Shown: positions 44,376 through 55,516 of the stretch, piece after piece
How positions within the stretch are numbered: position 1 is the first letter of the stretch
Layout: each line of letters begins with the position of its first letter
NCBI GenBank assembly: GCA_032718475.1
Contig: JAUCBJ010001783.1
Coordinates: forward strand, 1-64,000
Direction: 5' to 3'
From: Nemertoderma westbladi
Lineage: Eukaryota > Xenacoelomorpha > Nemertodermatida > Nemertodermatidae
DNA length: 64,000 bases
Position numbers and translations under genes: made by a program
Notes under the pieces: model-generated
Database searches by the model: none
Told to the model about the DNA's origin: nothing
Seen by the model: only the letters and a program-made list of their open reading frames with translations

Positions 44376-46034
44376 TTAACCTAAATTAACAGATTGGGAA
44401 ATGCAATAAAATCCATTATGAATTTCTGAATATTTACAAGAACACAACAAAATATCTTTAATAGGTTGTGTCCCAAAGGTAAGCGAATCCAATTCCTCAT
44501 AATTATTGTGATTAACAACAGCTGAGAGTCTGGATTTAGCTTTGGAGAGCTTAGCAATGGTGATGTGAGGAACATACACACCTTCCTTTAAGACGGTCAG
44601 GCCAGACAATTCCAAGCTCGTTGTTAAAAATTCCACCAAGTCCGTAAGGAAATAATTCGTTTTGCATTTAATATAAAGAACTCTATGATGATGGAAACTA
44701 CCGACACCCTTAAATACAAGATCAGTATCCGAGACCCAACCAGACATGTACTCCTCCATCCAATCTCCGATAGAATTGAGTATATCCTTAGCAATATCAA
44801 TATCTTTATCACCAGCAAGTACCAATGGACACAACGTTAAATGTAGCATATCTGTAGGCACCATAGATGAGCTAAGAGTGGCGTGTTTACTGACAATATC
44901 TCCCTGGAATGCTTTAATACTATCAACTAATTCAATATCAGTTAATCTCAACCCAATAAAGTAATTGGGTTTGATCCGAATGGCTTTATCTGATTCTAAA
45001 TTACTGGATTCCAGTTGATCAGTTTGGGAACATTCCATATTTCTGGTGTTTGAGATTGTAGGACCATCGGCCGGTGTTATAAGAAAGTCAACCACTTGGT
45101 CGCATTCCTTGCTAATCTCAGCATTGCTAACTGTATCATTTACTACCAGGATATTCTCATCTACGGAGTTGCCCTTAATGTCCTTTTCGATAAGATCAAA
45201 GACACTACCTGAGTCTCCCGTAGAATTAAAAATAATATCGTATCGTTGCTTTTTATCCCATACCAAGATTCCCTTGTACTTAAAGTATTGTATTCTATGC
45301 TGAGGTACACTCATCTCATTGTCCACTATATCAACCCCATCCCGTCCCCAATTAAAGAAACTGAAGGGTTCTTCCAGAACTCCGTCGAAACGGTCGAGGT
45401 AGCCAACTACGAACCCAGAATCCGGTAGGCGATCGTCCCAAATTATTCGATGAATTACCTCTAAAGCGGTCTTCATCCGTCTCTTCTTTGAGGAGTTCGG
45501 TAACCTTTCCTCTTTACTTGTTTTGTATTTAACCGATTGAAAGTCGGGCGAGGAATCTTTCTCCACACAAACACTAAATTCCGAGGATAGATCATTGATT
45601 GGTGCCCTTGTGGACTTCCGGAAAACGGAACCTTCAGACAAAAGTTCCCCGAGCGGTGCGGATGAGTGAACCCGCGTGCATTTACTGCCGTACCAACACG
45701 CACCACGTCTGTAGAAAGCGCACACCTGGTTTCGATCAACCTCGCTCTCGGGCTCACCTGGGATCCGATTAAACACCTCGGTTACTAAATCGATCAGGAA
45801 CGGTTGGTCAAGCTCGTACTTGTCGGAAATTCCCTTCAATAGATCCTCCGCTGTCTCTGGGAACACCTTCAGTGTCGGCCGCACTCCGGGGTAGCTATCA
45901 GTTGAAACGGAAAAACTGACCCTGCAAGAACATTTCGATGCTCGAATAATTATAGTTTCTCGATTATTCGAATAAGAAATACGCAATTCATCTTCCGTAA
46001 ACATTGACTCTAAGAGTTGTATTTCCTCATCCAT
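44376..46034 (-). CDS. LENG9: LENG9-like protein (RWD, CCCH, MJ1316 and 2H phosphoesterase domains)
   Basis: 552-residue intronless ORF. An RWD-like domain spans about residues 1-95. A CCCH zinc finger lies at 105-123 (C105, C113, C119, H123; spacing C-x7-C-x5-C-x3-H). An MJ1316/DUF504 RNA-end-recognition domain spans about 188-280 (ALEVIHRIIWDDRL, HRIQYFKYKGILVWD). A C-terminal AKAP7-type 2H phosphoesterase spans about 357-540, with both HxT motifs (HLT at 398-400, HIT at 490-492) and YFIGLRL at its start. The last three domains in this order are the LENG9 architecture; the human gene is also described as single-exon. Role: probable RNA-end binding and cyclic-phosphate processing, inferred from domains. 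The ATG is at the natural start of the RWD domain. No odd breaks. Confidence 0.85.
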   Translation of the reverse strand: MDEEIQLLESMFTEDELRISYSNNRETIIIRASKCSCRVSFSVSTDSYPGVRPTLKVFPETAEDLLKGISDKYELDQPFLIDLVTEVFNRIPGEPESEVDRNQVCAFYRRGACWYGSKCTRVHSSAPLGELLSEGSVFRKSTRAPINDLSSEFSVCVEKDSSPDFQSVKYKTSKEERLPNSSKKRRMKTALEVIHRIIWDDRLPDSGFVVGYLDRFDGVLEEPFSFFNWGRDGVDIVDNEMSVPQHRIQYFKYKGILVWDKKQRYDIIFNSTGDSGSVFDLIEKDIKGNSVDENILVVNDTVSNAEISKECDQVVDFLITPADGPTISNTRNMECSQTDQLESSNLESDKAIRIKPNYFIGLRLTDIELVDSIKAFQGDIVSKHATLSSSMVPTDMLHLTLCPLVLAGDKDIDIAKDILNSIGDWMEEYMSGWVSDTDLVFKGVGSFHHHRVLYIKCKTNYFLTDLVEFLTTSLELSGLTVLKEGVYVPHITIAKLSKAKSRLSAVVNHNNYEELDSLTFGTQPIKDILLCSCKYSEIHNGFYCISQSVNLG

Positions 46035-46447
46035 TTTTCGGAATGTTTCCTACTGTCCGGAATATAACAACACACGAAACAAGAATTATGTCGGGCAAGT
46101 TAATGCAGTAAGTAAAACTATAAACAATTTTAATCAATTTATAATGGATAGCCCTAATAAATATAAAGCAATCCAGGTTGATTGAATTCATCATATAAAA
46201 TAGCACACCTTTTACATCATATTGTGCAATACTGGAAAAGGGGAAGTGGACATTGAGATAGGCTAACTGAAGGATACCACTATTGGTTAAAATGATCAAA
46301 TGACGTCATATTTATTGATAATAATTAATCTGGGTAACAGTGTTTCTCAATATTGTGCATTCTAGGTAGGCCTACACGTTGTAGGCCTACCAACCATACC
46401 GGTAGGCCTACATAAATTCAAGGGTTGCTTTAAACAAGTTACATTGA

Positions 46448-49201
46448 GTGATGAGGCGGGCCTTACGTGTAAGAAACCATGCCGGTGGAACAGGCATTAT
46501 CTTACGAGGTACCTATAAAATTGAACAACTTAATGGTGGAGAGAAACGTTCATTCGAATACTCAGTTTGGCAACTTCAACAATCACAAATTCACATCTTG
46601 TTAATAATCATCTATCGCCCCCCTTACAGCACAAACCACCCGACTACTTGTTCTATGTTCTTTGAGGATTTTCCATTGTTTATCGAATGCTACATAGCTC
46701 GACAAGAGCGTCTATTGATCCTAGGTGACTTCAACATTCATGTGAACAATCAAACGGATACAAATTCCCTTAAGTTCATTGACCTTATAGAGTGTATGGG
46801 ATTAGAACAGCATGTTCATTGGCCAACCCACGAGTCAGGTAACACATTGGATCTCATTCTCACACGGAACTGCCACGAGTTAAACATCACGGTTGACGAA
46901 CCCTCCTACTTTATATCCGACCATGCAGTTGTTAGTTGCTGTATTGATATCCCAAAACCATCTGCAAACTTAACCAATGTTCAATATCGAAATATCGGAA
47001 AAATTAACTTGAACAATTTCAAACACGATATAACAACATCGGTACTATGTCAGCCTAGTTTCGACGATCTATCAATTGTAAATAAATCCGAACTTTATAA
47101 TTTTACAATTTCGAAACTGATTGATAAACACGCCCCTTTAAAATCGAAAGCAACTAGACTACGAGATGGGAACAAGTGGTTCAGCCATGAGGCGCGCCGC
47201 CTAAAACAACAGCGTCGTAAAGCAGAAAAAAGGTGGTGTAAAACTGGTAAAATAGAAGATAAAGTTAAGTTTAAAGAAATTCGAAACATATACGCAAAAA
47301 AACTAACAACTGATCGCCAGGAATACTATCGTGGATTAATCGGCGCATGCTCAGGTGACCAAAAGAAGCTATTTAATGTAATAAAATCATTATCTAAGCA
47401 AAATCAAGTGATTAAATACCCACAACATAATAATGCTCTAGAACTTGCCAACAATTTCGCAGATTACTTCGCTTCCAAGATTAAACTCATACGTGCTGAA
47501 CTGGATAACGCAGCAGCTGCAAATGACGACGGAGACGTCATTGGAAACGACCATGTAGTAATACCAGATGACATGTCAGCATCCTTATGTAATTTTAACA
47601 CTCTGTCTGCAGAAGAAGTTACGAAACTGGTCAATACTGCACCGAATAAACAATGTCCACAGGATCCCCTACCGACGCAGTTACTGAAGTCTTGTCTACC
47701 GGCTCTCATTCGGCCTATTACTACCATGGTCAATCAATCACTGGAGACTGGAGTGGTCCCGCCACTGTGGAAAATTGGGACAATTGCACCAATACCGAAA
47801 AAACCTTCCTCAGATCGGTCAACAAATGCAATTAAAACTGTTAAAAACATGAACTTTCGCCCAGCTAGTGGCATAGCTTTTATCTCAAAGATAACTGAGA
47901 GGGCAGTAATAGCTCAAGTTCAGCCACACATTGACACCTATTACCAATTGCCAATATTTCAATCGGCGTATAGGAAACATCATAGTACCGAAACGGCCCT
48001 CATCAAAGTCCAATCCGATATTCTCCGAAACATGGATAACAAACAAATTACTTTACTTGTGTTACTTGACCTCAGCGCCGCTTTCGATACTGTAGATCAC
48101 ACTCGACTGATGAACGTCCTTCGAAATCGCCTTCATATCTGCGGCACCTGTCTCAAATGGTTCCGGTCCTTCCTATCTGGCCGAGTCCAACGAGTAGCCA
48201 CGTTAGGGGCCACATCCGACGATCAGCTACTGGAATATGGTTTCCCTCAAGGATCATGCTTATCATGCACACTTTTCCCCAACTACAGTGCTGGCCTCTT
48301 GGAGGTAATACAGCGCCATTTACCATTGGCTGGCCACGGTTTTGCTGATGACCATCAGGTCTACTGCTCCTTCCAACCATTAACATCGTCTAACGAAAGA
48401 GCAGCCATAGAGTCCATGGAAGCCTGCATCGCGGAGATGCGCAGCTGGTTATTAAAACATCGGCTCAAGCTAAACGACGACAAGACTGAATTTATCTTGC
48501 TCGGATCGAAATCTCAATTGAGTAAGCTGTCCTCAATCTCAATTCGCGTTGGAAACTTTGATATCGAACCAGTTAAATCGGTCAGAAACCTTGGAGCCTG
48601 GTTCGACTCCGAGATGAGAATGAATAAATTTATATCTAAAACATGCAGCGCCGCATACTACTACCTGCACAACATTCGCTCAATTCGGAAATATCTCGAC
48701 ACTAAGGCCGCAGAAACAATTATACATGCTCTCGTGACTAGCCGCATAGACTACTGTAACGCCCTTCTCTATGGAGTCCCAAGCTACCAATTACAGAAAC
48801 TCCAACGTGTACAAAACACAGCTGCTAGGTTGCTTACAGGTGTACACAAATACGACCATATATCGCCGACGTTGAAATCCCTCCACTGGCTGCCTGTGCG
48901 CAAACGTGTAGAATTTAAAATACTGCTGATGACGCACAAGGCCTTGGTCGGCCACGCTCCCAAGTATATAATCGAAATGCTCCATAAAGTTAGTCGCGAT
49001 CGCCTCCAAACTAGAAGTTGTAGCACAGTAAGTCTCGTCGAACCACGGTTCCAGTGCTACACTCTCGGGTGGCGGGCGTTCGAGGTATGCGCGCCCCGGC
49101 TGTGGAACAAACTACCAGCTTCGCTACGTGATATCCAGTCTACGGCATCATTCAAAGGAAAACTAAAGACTCACCTGTTTACCCACCCACCTATAAAATA
49201 G
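46448..49201 (+). mobile_element. CR1/L2-type LINE pol ORF, 5'-truncated endonuclease
   Basis: 917 open residues. It starts inside the endonuclease (GGTGIILRGTYKIEQLN) and keeps LILGDFNIHVN and YFISDHAVVS, the catalytic GDFN and SDH motifs. The RT follows: HHSTETALIKVQSDILRNMD, LLVLLDLSAAFDTVDH, YGFPQGSCLSCTLF and the catalytic GFADDHQVYCSF. The C-terminus has YCNALLYGVPSYQLQKLQRV and WNKLPASLRDIQST. Together these are typical of CR1/L2/Rex1 LINEs. The N-terminal truncation fits 5' truncation on insertion. SCTLF in place of the more usual GPLLF is a possible mutation. Fully open over 2.75 kb, so insertion was fairly recent. Confidence 0.9.
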
Positions 49202-49299
49202 ACTCATTTTTAGCCGATCGTTTTTAAAAAACTTTGTTTTTACTTTTCTTAATTATGTACTCCACGCGGTTTTCTTTTTATTTAAATTGACTAACCTAA

Positions 49300-49345
49300 C
49301 TCTGATTAGCGCCATAGAATACTACCGGTAATGTTGGCGCTATAC
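49300..49345 (+). repeat. LINE 3' tail hairpin
   Basis: TAGCGCCATAG and TTGGCGCTATACAAAT can pair through GCGCCAT/TTGGCGC, a stem-loop pattern common at the 3' ends of CR1/L2 LINEs. It lies about 100 bp after the pol stop, supporting a complete 3' end. Confidence 0.6.
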
Positions 49346-49599
49346 AAATTTACTTAGGTTATCAATTAAAGTTACACTGCCCATAAAGTTCGGTTAACCC
49401 TAGTAGAATTGAAAGAAGGGATAGCCGCTATTCCCTCCTCCCTCTAATTAATAATGTAAGCTACCGGTACTGACCAGTTAACCACCCTCCCCCCCCCCCC
49501 CCCCCCCCGTCTCAGATAGTGATTCCTGTTACCGCCCATTCCTGTTACCCCCCCACCACAGAAAATGATTCATGTTGTTAGTAACCATTTTAGTTACCT

Positions 49600-49803
49600 A
49601 TTAAGGGAAAGGAACAGGTTTCAGAGACGGCTTTTTTTTAACCAAAACGATAAACGATGTTGTTACCAAATGAGGGAAAGGAGCAGGTTCCAGAAACGGG
49701 TTTTTCTAACCGAAACAATAAACGATGTTGTTACCAATTGAGGCAAGGGAGCAGGTTACAGAGACGGATTTTTCTAACCAAAACAATAAACGATGTTGTT
49801 ACA
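49600..49803 (+). repeat. Three tandem ~69-bp units carrying the shared module
   Basis: Units start near 49601, 49670 and 49738. Each has GAAAGGAGCAGGTT...AGAGACGG, AACCAAAACAATAAACG and GATGTTGTTACCAA. This is the longest local array of the module found elsewhere at 972-1087, 41250-41296, 42869-42925 (reverse) and 58988-59133 (reverse). A poly-C run (49489-49508) lies upstream. No terminal inverted repeats were found around it. Confidence 0.85.
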
Positions 49804-50301
49804 CACAAAACACGAAAATCCAGACAGGAAAACACGCTAAATTTTATAGGCAACATTATTTGTAACAGAATGTAGTTGTCGCTCAATCGCGTTGTGTATA
49901 CACAACTAACAAGTATACATAGATGCCCTCGTGCCTTTAGCCTTCTTCAATGTTAAAGGAAAATAAAGAAATTAAAAACATTGTTTCCATGGTAGACATG
50001 TTTTTTCAATGTTAGCACGCACTAAACAGTTCCTCTAATTAATTAGAAAACGTTAAAAAAATTTAGAGAATTTAGTAAAAGAACCAGATCTAACCCCACT
50101 AAATCGATTATTGCGTTTTGAATGCGCCCATAATTGTAATGTCATTTCATATCTAGTAACATATTTTGGAAACATTCTGGGTCTGTCGAGTAAATTTTGA
50201 GATTATACTCAAAATGTAGGGTCATAATACCTCCTACCTCTTACTGGGAAAGTCTTGTAGAGTCCTAATTTTTTTACGCATTCCTTAAATTTCAAACAAC
50301 A

Positions 50302-50540
50302 CCAAACGTTGGTGCACAAAACCAAACGTTGGTGCACAACCAAACGTTGGTGCAAACTCCAAACTTTGGTGCACAAAACCAAACTTTGGTGCACAACACC
50401 AAACTTTGGTGCACAACACCAAACGTTGGTGCACAACACCAAACTCTGGTGCTCTTCACCAAACTTTGGTTAACAACACCAAACTTTGGTGCACAAAACC
50501 AAACTTTGGTGAACAACACCAAACTTTCGTGCACAACACC
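50302..50540. repeat. 20-bp minisatellite, 12 units
   Basis: Units follow CCAAACTTTGGTGCACAACA, with CGTTGG variants. Both CCAAACGTTGG-like and GTGCAC parts are self-complementary, so each unit can form two small hairpins. Frames are open on both strands because the unit lacks stops; I do not regard it as coding. 50541-51680 holds only AT-rich sequence and a poly-C run (50890-50909). Confidence 0.9.
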
Positions 50541-51681
50541 TAAGTTTTCGAATTTTATATTTGCTGATATGTATTCTTTTTCTAGTACGCTGAATCAAAT
50601 CGAAATATTTTCGAAACTTGTATGAGGATATTTTATGGTTCACCAAAAATGGGGCGTGGCATAAAAAATCTACAATGTTTATATTTTCTAAAGGTTTTCG
50701 AAATGGTTATTTTTCTTCCACTTTAAAGGGTTTATTTTCCCAACGCTAACACTTCCAAAAGACTTTAAGAACAAAAAAAATGGTGTGGCAGTTTTCATTA
50801 GAAATTATCGAATTATATATTTTGGACGCCGCGACAAATTAGGGAATTTAAAAATGACACACCCCCTTTAGTTTCACGGTTTGAAAGTACCCCCCCCCCC
50901 CCCCCCCCCTTTTGCAATTTGGTGGTCCTGAAACATTTAACTTACTTTTCATGCAAATTTTCTTAAATAGTTAGTGGAATTTTAAAATTTGAAAAGTTTT
51001 GTGTCATTTGCCCCCCAAATACAACCCCAAATCGTAACATTTCAGTTGTAAAAAATATATTGGATGATAACAATTATTAATGTACAAAAAAGTGGTAATA
51101 AAGTTAGATTATCTTCCCGATAGATCATATCTTCCCGAAGTAATATCAACGAGTGTGCAAGTAATTCACCCATACTCCTACATTTCGTTTGGTTGCCCAG
51201 GAAATAGACACATTAAACACACAGGAAAGATTACGAGCGTTGGAGAAATCACGTCAACGTTAAATATGGCGTGTTGGTGCGGCAGAAAACCAATTTCTTT
51301 ATCGTGGACCGACATATAAATAATCTGTTATAACTTGTGACAGAATACAGATACTTATGAGTTCAGATGTTTAAGTTCTAAGTTAACAGAAGTTACTTGG
51401 TAATTTTGAAGTTCGAAGGTTGTTATTTTCATCATTTTGTAAGTAAAATAGAAAAAAATCTAAGACCCATAATATTTTTCTAAATGAAAATTAAACGTAT
51501 TTCAAAAATGTAATTAACTATTTATTACGCATTGAATGTACGAATACGAACAATGTAATCATAGACTGAGAAATATTAATTAAATATATTTAAAATAAGT
51601 TACAGAGTTCGATAAATGTTTCATAATTATTGTAAATTAAATAATTAATAAAATATTATAAAATTTTAGTCCGGTGTTTAT

Positions 51682-52057
51682 TTACTTGCGCCAATTCTGT
51701 GCCAATTTATGCATTTGTTCCATTAAGGCTGGGAATGTAGCCGCTACCGAGTACTCTATAAGTTTCTGCATATTGTGCACCGCCTGTTCGTCTGTCACCT
51801 CCAGGAAGAACTTATCCTGAACCTTCTTTACCGTTTTATCGGGCTCTATGGCGATATCCGGTACATTGGCGTCGATCATTAGACTAAACAGGTTGAGTAT
51901 CAGGTTGGCGTGACGACGTAGGTGCAGGAAGGCCGTGTAACAGAGTTTCTTAAACTCCTGGTAGGTTTCTGACTGCTGGCCCCCCATACCATCCACCATC
52001 TCCCTATTCAGTTTCATTGGTGGGGGTAACGGCTTAGAATCCCGACCCAATATATAA
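51682..52057 (-). CDS. PIK3C3: VPS34 / PIK3C3, last exon
   Basis: Continues the kinase domain directly from the preceding exon: [20 protein letters not shown], then [40 protein letters not shown], ending KLAQNWRK. The C-terminal WRK and last helix are the membrane-contacting end typical of VPS34. The acceptor is TTTGTTGTTTAG before 52057, and the join restores the glycine of HIDFG. An AATAAA overlaps the TAA stop (51683-51678), so the 3' UTR may be very short or a further signal is used. 124 codons plus stop. Confidence 0.92.
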
Positions 52058-52480
52058 CTAAACAACAAATAGTTACTATCAGTTTTTACTAGTAATAATT
52101 TAATATTAAATTATATTGCGTCAAATTAAATATACCATATTTACTTGAATAAGAGCCTGGGCGATTAAGTTTATAAATTGCCAATTTGGGAGGCGTGGTT
52201 CTAACTTCTAGGGGGACCGTTTATGTTTATGTTCTAGAAATTCAGCGTTTTGAATCTAAATACCCTAAATAAAGAATGTTGTAAAATTCAAGAAAACAAG
52301 TTAAGCAAATGAAATAATTCAAATAAAACCAGGATTATCTTTATTACAATGCAGCCTATTACAGCGGTACAACAACCTAAGTTACATTTACCTTCTTTCT
52401 TAACAATCAGTTAACTCTTAACAATGTTACTATATTACTACTACAATATTATTTTTTTTACTAAATATAAAGAACCTAAC
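52058..52480 (-). other. VPS34 intron (423 bp)
   Basis: Donor GTTAGG after TTTCGG at 52481 and acceptor TTTAG before 52057. The join is in phase within the glycine codon of the DFG motif, giving HIDFGYILGRD as in other VPS34 proteins. Content is AT-rich without repeats. Confidence 0.9.
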
Positions 52481-54401
52481 CCGAAATCAATGTGGAACAG
52501 CCGACCTCCTTTAGTCATGAGAAGGTTATCTAAATGTCGATCTCCTATACCGAGAATGTAGGTGATAACGCAATAACCCGCGCAACTACGCACGTATGTA
52601 TCCATAACGGAGGGTTGGACGCCGTAGAGCGAGCGTTCCGAGGGCGCGTGTTTCCTAAAGTAGGCGAGAATCCCTCCGTCCGACGCGAGGATCTCAGCGA
52701 CAGCGGTCGACTCGACGAATTGGACGAACCCGTGTCGGGAACTCGTCGCTAATACTTTGTACGGCGTCAACTTAAGGTCGAGATTCTCTCTCTGCAGGAG
52801 TTTATCCATTAGCGATATTATCTGCAGGATGAGTTGATCTTGTCTGAGATCGTCGCCGACTTTAAAGATGGTGACGTATTTATCGAGAGATTCCGTCTCG
52901 AAAGTAAGTCGACTTGGCATCATCGCGCTCTTAAACATAGTCGCGTCGTCCGGGATAATCCGACGGACTCGGACCCTGGGATCCAACGGGAGCGGCAGCG
53001 GATCGAACAACGACAATCCCCCGATCTCGGGCCGATCCGCGTCTCTCCGGGTCCGCTCCGACTCCGGGTGCGTTCGATCCCGCCGGCTCCGATCCGACTC
53101 CGGGGCCGTCCGATCCGACGCGTCCGCCAGCAGCGCCCGCAGCCGCTCCACCTTCCTGCCGCGATCGCCCCGCTCCCGGTGCGCCACGCCCACCACCTCG
53201 ACCAGCGAGTCCACCAGCGAGCGCTGTCGGATCAGCAGCGTCCGCTGGAGGCGCAACGGGCGGGGCCCCGCGGCCAGGGTCGCATTGAACCGGTCCAGTA
53301 GCGCCCGGTACATCAGCGACGAGCCCCGCGAGGAGGTCTCCCCCTCCCCCGTCTCCACCAACAGGTACCAGAACAGGTAGTTACCCAACTCCGGGTTCCG
53401 GACGGCCCGGTCGATTAGAAAACTCGCCAATCCCATATGCGTATGGGAGGAATCCGCTTGGGGGCGCTGCGTAGTACTCGGGATATCCGCGAGGGGGCAC
53501 TGCGTACTAATAGATTCCGTTAGGGGGCGCTGTGTACTCTCGGAATCCACTAGAGGGCGCTGTGAATCAGACGATTCAGATAAATGGGTCGACTGAACGA
53601 GCGCGTCAGTAACACTCCCCCCTCCTGGGGGTCCCGAGGACTCCATCGAGGATTGCCGACTGACCGTTAGAGGGCGTGCGTGGCCATCGCCACCCTCGGG
53701 GACCTCGTACCGAAGGGCCTGCACCAACTGGAGGAGGTAGAGAAGGAGGTCGTCGTCCGTGGCCGACTGGAGTCGGGAGACGGCGTAGCAACGAACCGCC
53801 GGGTTGGTGAACCCAGGGGAGAGGAGTTCCAAGGCGTCGTCTACGTCCACCGGTTGCCATAGAGACAGGAGATGCACGGCCTGGTCAACCTCCGAGGATT
53901 TATTCCAGTCGATAGACTTTAGGAACTTAGTGAGCGCTTTCTTCTGATTGGTTAAGTAGAATCGGAACTTCCAGACGAGGTCCTTCTCCTCGGGGGTTAG
54001 CAGCTTGGCCGGGGGGTACTGGACGATCCTAGCGAGGGCGTCCCGACTCGCGAGGTTGGGTTTGGCCTCGCCCTGACTGCCGGCCCCACTGCGGACCCCG
54101 CGCGCCAGTCTGTGGTGCTTCGCCTCGACGAGGTTCTCCTTCCCGATATCCGCGTCCGGCAGTCGGACCAGATCGTTGGTGGCCGCCGACGGCCCCGGGC
54201 TCGAGTCGGCCCCGCGCTCGAAGTAAACCACCGAGTGCTCGACGCCCTCGACTACGATCTTAGGGAACTCGATGGTCAGATACATCCGTTCCGATTGGCG
54301 CTTCTCGCGTTCATTTATCTGGGTGACCTCGCGGAAAGTCAGTCTGTCTAGCCAATCGTCGCCAACTAGATGTCCTTGTCTGCGTTTCTTACTGAGTTTA
54401 C
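52481..54401 (-). CDS. PIK3C3: VPS34 / PIK3C3, long penultimate exon (helical and kinase domains)
   Basis: Class III phosphatidylinositol 3-kinase, which makes PI3P on endosomes and autophagosomes. About 640 codons. They start after an acceptor (TTTACTCAG) with KLSKKRRQGH, then DWLDRLTFREVTQINEREKR at the C2 end and the helical domain (DLVWKFRFYLTNQKKALTKF). The kinase domain has VTIFKVGDDLRQDQLILQII, the catalytic loop GIGDRHLDN and HIDFG at the exon end. The linker between helical and kinase domains is much longer than in human PIK3C3. It has a coding minisatellite (53457-53575) and an Arg/Asp/Glu-rich stretch. The exon is markedly GC-richer than its flanks. The N-terminal C2 exons are not in this window. 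Confidence 0.92.
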
Positions 54402-55516
54402 CTGAGTAAAGGAGGGGAGTATTAATTATAGTTCCCCATAGATTATTGGTTTGCCTAATAAATAATACAGTAACCAAAACAATATAACAATTATAGTTAA
54501 ATGTATTTATTTAGTCCTCTGTAAATTTACTTTATGTGCCGACAAATAAAACATAATTCAATAATATAATGATTTCCAATCACCAATCTTACATAACCGT
54601 CGAAGAATTCAAAATTACCATGTGTATGTAGTTAGACACAAGTCGCGGTTGCGCCATGGTAGCCAGGAATCTATTAAGGAATATTTTCCACATGATAAGC
54701 CGCTACTGTAAATCCGTAATTAGCAAACTAACAGGGTTTTGCGCGGATGAATTGCCCATTTTGAGATTCATTACTGATTTTATCCTTTATTATTCGAGCT
54801 ACTTGTTCAATTATCCAACAGCCAAAGATGACCGTGACCGAATTTTTAAATGAGCTTCTCGCACTAACTTAAAATAGAGACACTTTTAAACAACTATTTT
54901 AACAATTCACTTCACAGCCATCACCTTTTTTCAAATTTTAATCGAATGCTACGATATTAGGTATGATAATAGTTCAACACTGTCTCTTACTGATGGCCTG
55001 GCCAGATTTTTAAATTCCCAACTTATTTCACTATCAATATAATTACATCTACCAATAATACACGTTCGCTGGTCCTTCGCGCAACACGAGGCTCAGTTAT
55101 GAGATACAAATTAAAATTGAGCGATTCATCATAAAATCGGCATTTAAGAAACTTAACCAAACAGCCAATATATCAAAGATGAGGGGAAAGCCACCCACCC
55201 CCCCTCTTAATCTGCACCACCCCAACCCAAAGGCGCGCAGAGGATTGAGGAAAGGCAGACATTAATAGGAAAATCAAAATGGTGTATTAAAAGTAATATA
55301 TTTTAGGCGCGGATGCAACCAAATTTGTAAGAACTATTAAAACTTACGTTATGCCGATAGTATTGATACTGAAACTTATTAAATTAATTATTAAATTAAT
55401 TTACCATGTCAACGCGTCAACGGAATGACTTAACTAATTCTAAAGAATTACTATTAAATAACCAAGCCAATCATTTCGCGAAATAAACAATTAGCAAGCA
55501 GTCTTATTATTGGTGT
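54402..55516 (-). other. VPS34 upstream intron, non-repetitive part
   Basis: AT-rich. I looked for the expected C2-domain exon on the minus strand and saw none; the intron therefore continues into the minisatellite and beyond the right edge, making it more than 9.5 kb. A 65-codon plus-strand frame at 54656-54853 has no recognised match. Confidence 0.6.

Noticed and set aside
49600-49803. CRISPR-like array
   Set aside because: Eukaryotic context, units are similar over their full length without unique spacers, and no cas genes.
50209-50625. ORFs over the 20-bp minisatellite
   Set aside because: Both strands are open only through repetition; no protein family resemblance.
52834-53380. Plus-strand Arg/Ser/Pro-rich ORFs
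   Set aside because: Antisense of the GC-rich VPS34 exon, whose minus-strand frame is clearly the real one.
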